Source: Chlamydiota bacterium (GTDB taxonomy: Bacteria > Chlamydiota > Chlamydiia > Chlamydiales > Waddliaceae). From it: a stretch of DNA of 9,698 nt. This document shows positions 7,103-9,698 of this stretch, one piece after another (within the stretch, counting starts at the first letter, position 1; the number at the start of each line of letters is the position of its first letter). Both the position numbers and the translations under genes were made by a program. The notes below the pieces were generated by a model. The model worked only from the letters and a program-made list of their open reading frames with translations. It was not told where the DNA came from and ran no database searches. Location: assembly GCA_011065005.1 (NCBI GenBank), contig JAAKFP010000056.1:1-9698 (forward strand), given 5' to 3'.

Positions 7103-7639
7103 CTAGAACTGGTCTGGTTTGTTAGGATCCCCGCCAAGAAGATGTGTTTTGGGGTCGGGCTGAAAGCAAGGAGCTAAGATAAAATGGTTATAAAATGCTC
7201 TCTCGAAGCTAGCATACAGCTTTCTTCCATCGTAGGGGGTGAATATCCCAAAAACCGCAGAAAGCTCAAGACCCAAAAGCGCTATAGGCGTACCAACTAC
7301 ACGGAGCAGATCTGCAGCCGCATCCAAGGCTCTTGCCTTAAAGGAATAGTTTCCCTCTTGAGGCTTCCAAAAATGGAAGAACGATATCAGCTTTAGTATG
7401 CGATAAGCGACATTCAGAGGTGCTGCAATAGCATGTACTAAGGGAGTCCCCAAAGTTAACAGGGCGCATTTGAACCGAACACATCCTTTGCTCTCATTCC
7501 CATATTTGCGGCCAGTGGTTTCATCGATGAGATTTGCGGGCTTCCCACCTTCATATTTTTTACCATTTCCTTCAACCTTCCAGGAATTGTAGGGCTGAAA
7601 ATCTTTTAATGTTACAGATAAGCTTGTAGAATCAGCCAT
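7103..7639 (-). CDS. Two-hydrophobic-domain protein of unknown function
   Basis: A 178-residue protein with a polar N terminus (1-52) and two hydrophobic or amphipathic regions, about 55-90 (KCALLTLGTPLVHAIAAP) and 104-134 (LDAAADLLRVVGTPIALLGL). Both contain the string GTP, which suggests an internal repeat. A C-terminal block follows (PYDGRKLYASFERAFYNHFILAPCFQP). I have the impression of related proteins, often as paralogues, in Parachlamydia- and Waddlia-type genomes, but I know no function. Paired hydrophobic segments of this size are also seen in chlamydial inclusion-membrane proteins, so a host-interface role is possible but unproven. No signal peptide is seen. AAGG with eight-base spacing supports the start. 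It is separated from the downstream secreted-protein gene by 65 bp and is divergent from the GyrI-like gene. Confidence 0.75.
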   Translation of the reverse strand: MADSTSLSVTLKDFQPYNSWKVEGNGKKYEGGKPANLIDETTGRKYGNESKGCVRFKCALLTLGTPLVHAIAAPLNVAYRILKLISFFHFWKPQEGNYSFKARALDAAADLLRVVGTPIALLGLELSAVFGIFTPYDGRKLYASFERAFYNHFILAPCFQPDPKTHLLGGDPNKPDQF

Positions 7640-7680
7640 TTTTATTACCTTAATTAATTATTAAATTAACCAGAAGTTGT

Positions 7681-7709
7681 AGTTTAACAAAACATAACAA
7701 AAAAATCAA
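7681..7709 (-). promoter_or_regulatory. Possible promoter of the two-hydrophobic-domain gene
   Basis: On the minus strand TTGATT (complement of 7704-7709) and TAAACT (complement of 7681-7686) are 17 bp apart, each with four of six consensus bases. This would give a leader of about 35 nt. The intergenic DNA is very A/T-rich, so chance matches are likely. Confidence 0.3.
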
Positions 7710-7721
7710 GTAGTTTATTGT

Positions 7722-8132
7722 GTGTTTGTAAATAGAGCTGAAGTGGAAATCCCGCAGCTCTGGCAACAGTTTTTCCAAAATGGCGGCGCAGAGCAGATCC
7801 CCAACAGGGTTAGTGATGCTGTTATTGCTCTCTACACCGACTACGAAGGAGATTATACCGATCCTTACACCATAATCATCGGCTGTGAAGTCTCGAATTC
7901 TGAAAATCTGCCCCAAGAACTCGTTTGCAGAGAAATTCCCGCGGCAACCTACGCTGTTTTTGAGATTGCTGGCCAATTTCCAGATTCGGTGAAAAAGACC
8001 TGGGAGAAAGTCTGGAGTACCCCACTCAATCGGACCTACACTACTGATATGGAGGTTTACCCTGCCGATTTTGATCCGGTCTCTAATTCAAAAGCTGAAA
8101 TCTACATCGGGATTGTGAACACTGTCGATTAG
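7722..8132 (+). pseudogene. GyrI-like effector-binding domain, N-terminally truncated
   Basis: The 136-residue frame resembles the GyrI-like/AraC effector-binding fold: IPQLWQQF (9-16), ALYTDYEGDYTDPYTIIIGCEV (about 36-57), PAATYAVFEIAGQFPDSVKKTWEKVW (about 73-98), TYTTDMEVYP and a final AEIYIGI strand. These domains bind small hydrophobic or cationic ligands, either alone or at the end of transcription activators. Complete stand-alone members normally carry about 30 more residues (first strand and following loop) before the IPxLW helix. Here the only available start is a GTG at 7722 without a ribosome site, and an in-frame stop sits at 7695-7697. The upstream codons (QKNQVVYCVFVNR) may be a decayed remnant of the first strand. 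It may be a relic or a short functional protein. Its stop codon overlaps that of the converging tatD by four bases. Confidence 0.6.
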
Positions 8133-8914
8133 TTTATCTTGAACAGAGCACGCGCATTTTCTGCTGTGGACTGGGCGATTTGCCCAACTGAAACCTGTTT
8201 GATTTGAGCGATTTTTTCTGCTGTTTCAGGAAGGTAGGAAGGTTCGTTTGTTTTTCCCCGCTTGCTTTGTGGAGCCAAATAGGGTGTATCGGTTTCGATC
8301 AGAAGCTGGTCGAGGGGAACCATTTTGGCTACTTGCTGCAGTTCTTCGCTTTTTTTAAATGTCACGATTCCGCTTAGTGACAGGTACCACCCCCGCTCGA
8401 TCACCTGTTCCGCTTCCGCAAGTGTTCCCGTAAAACAGTGCAAAACACCGGGGGCGAGTCTATTATCGGTTTTGTATTCGGCATCGAGGGTTTCGAAGAA
8501 ATCGTCAAATGCGTCCCTGCAATGAATCACGACAGGCAGATCGCATTCTAGAGCGAGATGGAGATATTTTCTGAGGAAATGCTTCTGCGTTTCTGGTGTA
8601 GAGTGTTTGTAATGGTAGTCGAGGCCGGTTTCACCAACAGCAACGAGGTCTCTTCTTCGAGCATGTTCTGCCATGAGAGGAAAAATTTGCTTCCCCTCTT
8701 TTTCTACATCATGGGGAGTCGTTGCCGCAGTATTAAAGATCCAAGGATATTGCTTCGCAAGGAGAAGACCCCTTTCTAGAGTATTGGCATCTGTGCAAAT
8801 GTTGATGATGGTTCTGACATTCGCATCCTGAGCCCTCTGAAGGATGTTGTCGACCTCTTCGAAGGTGGGCAAACCGGTTAGGTGCGCATGTGAATCAATA
8901 AAATCTGAAGTCAT
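8129..8914 (-). CDS. tatD: TatD-family metal-dependent hydrolase/DNase
   Basis: A 261-residue TIM-barrel hydrolase of the amidohydrolase superfamily. Relatives are cytoplasmic metal-dependent exo-DNases. All metal-site signatures are present: DSHAHL (His9, His11), VGETGLDY (Glu95), VIHCRDA (His131), LHCFTG (His159) and ETDTPYLAP (Asp209). The usual VGxHPH segment reads AATTPHDV (about 63-70), keeping only the last His. The start at the ATG complementary to 8912-8914 has AAAGG six bases upstream. An ATG six bases earlier (to 8920) overlaps that ribosome site and is less likely. The 3' end overlaps the GyrI-like gene by four bases. The promoter region abuts repeat copy B. Chlamydial genomes normally carry a TatD, so this is probably the housekeeping copy. 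Confidence 0.94.
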   Translation of the reverse strand: MTSDFIDSHAHLTGLPTFEEVDNILQRAQDANVRTIINICTDANTLERGLLLAKQYPWIFNTAATTPHDVEKEGKQIFPLMAEHARRRDLVAVGETGLDYHYKHSTPETQKHFLRKYLHLALECDLPVVIHCRDAFDDFFETLDAEYKTDNRLAPGVLHCFTGTLAEAEQVIERGWYLSLSGIVTFKKSEELQQVAKMVPLDQLLIETDTPYLAPQSKRGKTNEPSYLPETAEKIAQIKQVSVGQIAQSTAENARALFKIN

Positions 8915-8935
8915 AGGCATCCTTTTGAACTTAGG

Positions 8936-8981
8936 ATAGTAGCACGCTGAAATTTATTTTGATAAGAACTTTTGTTCATCA
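8936..8981 (-). promoter_or_regulatory. Possible tatD promoter with dyad
   Basis: On the minus strand TTATCA (complement of 8960-8965) and TACTAT (complement of 8936-8941) are 18 bp apart, with four of six consensus bases each. An imperfect dyad, TGATaaGAAC-TTTT-GTTCATCA (8960-8981), overlaps the proposed -35 box and could be an operator. The AAAGG ribosome site is the complement of 8921-8925. Confidence 0.3.
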
Positions 8982-8993
8982 GAATCCATCCGG

Positions 8994-9335
8994 GTAACCG
9001 TTCACCTCTATCTGTTAACCGCGAAGAACACGAAGAAAGCGAAGAATACGCGAAGATTAGTCTATTGATGTATACCCCGCACGGTTTAGTTTGACTAGTT
9101 GTCTGTACTCATCTTTTCCCATCTGGCTTTGCATTCGACCTCGAAAACCCACTTGGGTTATCTTCGGTCTCCATGCTTCGCCAGTCGGAAAAATCTGAGC
9201 ACATTCAACTAGCCAAACTAAACCGTGCGGGGTATAGAACAAGGATAAGCCAGACCAAACGCTACTAATTAATAAAAAAATCTTGCGCGTCCTTCGCTTT
9301 CTTCGCGGTTATTAAGCAAGGGTCTGAACGCTTAC
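8994..9335 (-). mobile_element. IS66-type MITE, copy B, with 8-bp target duplication
   Basis: The ends GTAACCGTTCACCTC (8994-9008) and the complement of 9321-9335 (GTAAGCGTTCAGACC) agree at 10 of the first 11 positions. They are flanked by identical 8-bp direct repeats, CCATCCGG at 8986-8993 and 9336-9343. Terminal GTAA with an 8-bp target duplication is the hallmark of the IS66 family. Inside the ends, AACCGCGAAGAA (9017-9028) pairs with TTCTTCGCGGTT (9299-9310), as in copy A. No transposase gene is present, so it would be mobilised in trans. Removing the nested 166-bp palindrome leaves about 176 bp, close to the 189-bp basic unit of copy A. Orientation is opposite to copy A. The 8915-9480 gene gap is otherwise empty apart from promoter-like sites. 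Confidence 0.75.
9071..9236. mobile_element. Nested 166-bp palindromic element
   Basis: The outer 40 bases on each side (9071-9110 and 9197-9236) are inverted copies with few mismatches, beginning TATACCCCGCACGG. The pairing continues imperfectly through the interior (for example TGGC..GCAT at about 9124-9133) to a central AACCCA-CT-TGGGTT, so the whole unit can fold into one long interrupted hairpin. It lies inside copy B and interrupts its A/T-rich centre. The TA bases at both edges would fit a TA target duplication, but this is not provable from one copy. A 61-codon minus-strand frame crosses it and is not regarded as a gene. It may be a second MITE family or a hairpin RNA source. Confidence 0.65.
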
Positions 9336-9352
9336 CCATCCGGTGTTATTGT

Positions 9353-9420
9353 ATCACAAACCCCGCTACTATTGTTTCTAAATAATTTTTTAACAAGATA
9401 GTAATAAATTTCTTTGTGAT
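9353..9420. promoter_or_regulatory. Nested inverted repeat upstream of the last gene
   Basis: ATCACAAA (9353-9360) and TTTGTGAT (9413-9420) are perfect inverted copies. Within them TACTATTGTT (9367-9376) pairs with AACAAGATAGTA (9392-9403), with a small bulge. The right arm ends at the -35 box of the next promoter, so the dyad could be an operator or the end of an old repeat. Confidence 0.4.
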
Positions 9421-9449
9421 TGATTTTTATTAACTTTTAGAGCTATAGT
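9420..9449 (+). promoter_or_regulatory. Probable promoter of the gene starting at 9481
   Basis: TTGATT (9420-9425) and TATAGT (9444-9449) are 18 bp apart, with four and five of six consensus bases. Transcription would start near 9456, leaving a leader of about 25 nt that contains the ribosome site GAGGA (9468-9472), eight bases before the ATG. Confidence 0.5.
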
Positions 9450-9480
9450 TTGGATATTAATTTTTCTGAGGAAATAAAAA

Positions 9481-9698
9481 ATGACCCCTAGCACAACTTT
9501 TCCCATCTCTACCCCATCGAAATGGTCCTGGCAAGGGCTTACATCAAGAGCAGAACAAGAAAAAACGTGGTTCTTATCCCAATCCATTAATTATTATGGC
9601 AAGATTGGGACGTCCCCTACCTCTTTTCAAAAACTTTCCAATTTTTTTTGGGGTATTGCATACGACATTTGTGATGTCCCTTTCTTTATTCCCCTCAT
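9481..9698 (+). CDS. Start of an unknown protein, cut by the window end
   Basis: The frame from the ATG at 9481 stays open for 72 codons to the end of the window. The start is well supported by GAGGA at eight-base spacing and a promoter upstream. The N terminus (MTPSTTFPISTPSKWSW) is polar and rich in Ser, Thr and Pro, without a signal peptide. A hydrophobic aromatic stretch (FFWGIAYDICDVPFFIPL) begins at about residue 55 and may be a membrane segment. I do not recognise the family. The polar start followed by a hydrophobic region could suit a membrane or secreted chlamydial protein, but too little is visible to say. Confidence 0.65.
   Translation, partial: MTPSTTFPISTPSKWSWQGLTSRAEQEKTWFLSQSINYYGKIGTSPTSFQKLSNFFWGIAYDICDVPFFIPL

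Noticed and set aside
9057..9242. 61-codon minus-strand frame through the nested palindrome
   Set aside because: It simply reads across a palindromic repeat, has no ribosome site, and its two ends are mirror copies of the same DNA.

Overview
The window comes from a member of the phylum Chlamydiae, most likely an environmental (Parachlamydiales-type) relative rather than Chlamydia itself. The strongest evidence is SecA. Its whole length follows the chlamydial version, including the long insertion in the preprotein-binding region and the GRCARQGDPG variant of the helicase motif. A phosphatidylserine decarboxylase gene and a small zinc-ribbon membrane protein gene lie on either side of secA, which from memory matches the psdD-secA neighbourhood of C. 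trachomatis (CT699-CT702). Small secreted or membrane proteins of unknown function, many short repeats and an effector-domain relic point to an amoeba-associated lineage with a larger, repeat-bearing genome. I cannot name the genus.

Layout. Positions 1-174 are non-coding, with stem-loops and a CAGAGAC-type simple repeat. A lipoprotein gene (minus, 175-909) is divergent from a zinc-ribbon/two-TM gene (plus, 990-1481). secA (minus, 1505-4594) converges on the latter. Positions 4595-4964 hold the secA promoter and a palindromic repeat element (copy A). A seven-TM BaxI_1/Bax-inhibitor-like gene (plus, 4965-5711) overlaps, tail to tail, psd (minus, 5691-6605). psd is preceded in the same transcript by a small secreted protein gene (6615-7037). 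Next come a two-segment hydrophobic protein (minus, 7103-7639), an apparently N-terminally truncated GyrI-like effector-binding domain (plus, 7722-8132) and a tatD nuclease gene (minus, 8129-8914). Positions 8915-9480 hold copy B of the element, here with 8-bp target duplications and a second palindromic element nested inside, then an inverted repeat and a promoter for a gene that starts at 9481 and runs off the window.

How it fits together. secA, psd, tatD and the zinc-ribbon gene are housekeeping or conserved functions (protein export, phosphatidylethanolamine synthesis, nucleic-acid hydrolysis). The short proteins around them are accessory. The most notable DNA is the repeat family: copies A and B share GTAA-starting terminal inverted repeats, lie in opposite orientation and bracket about 4.1 kb. 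Copy B looks like a non-autonomous IS66-type element (MITE) into which a 166-bp hairpin element has inserted. I found no tRNA, rRNA, CRISPR array or intact transposase gene.
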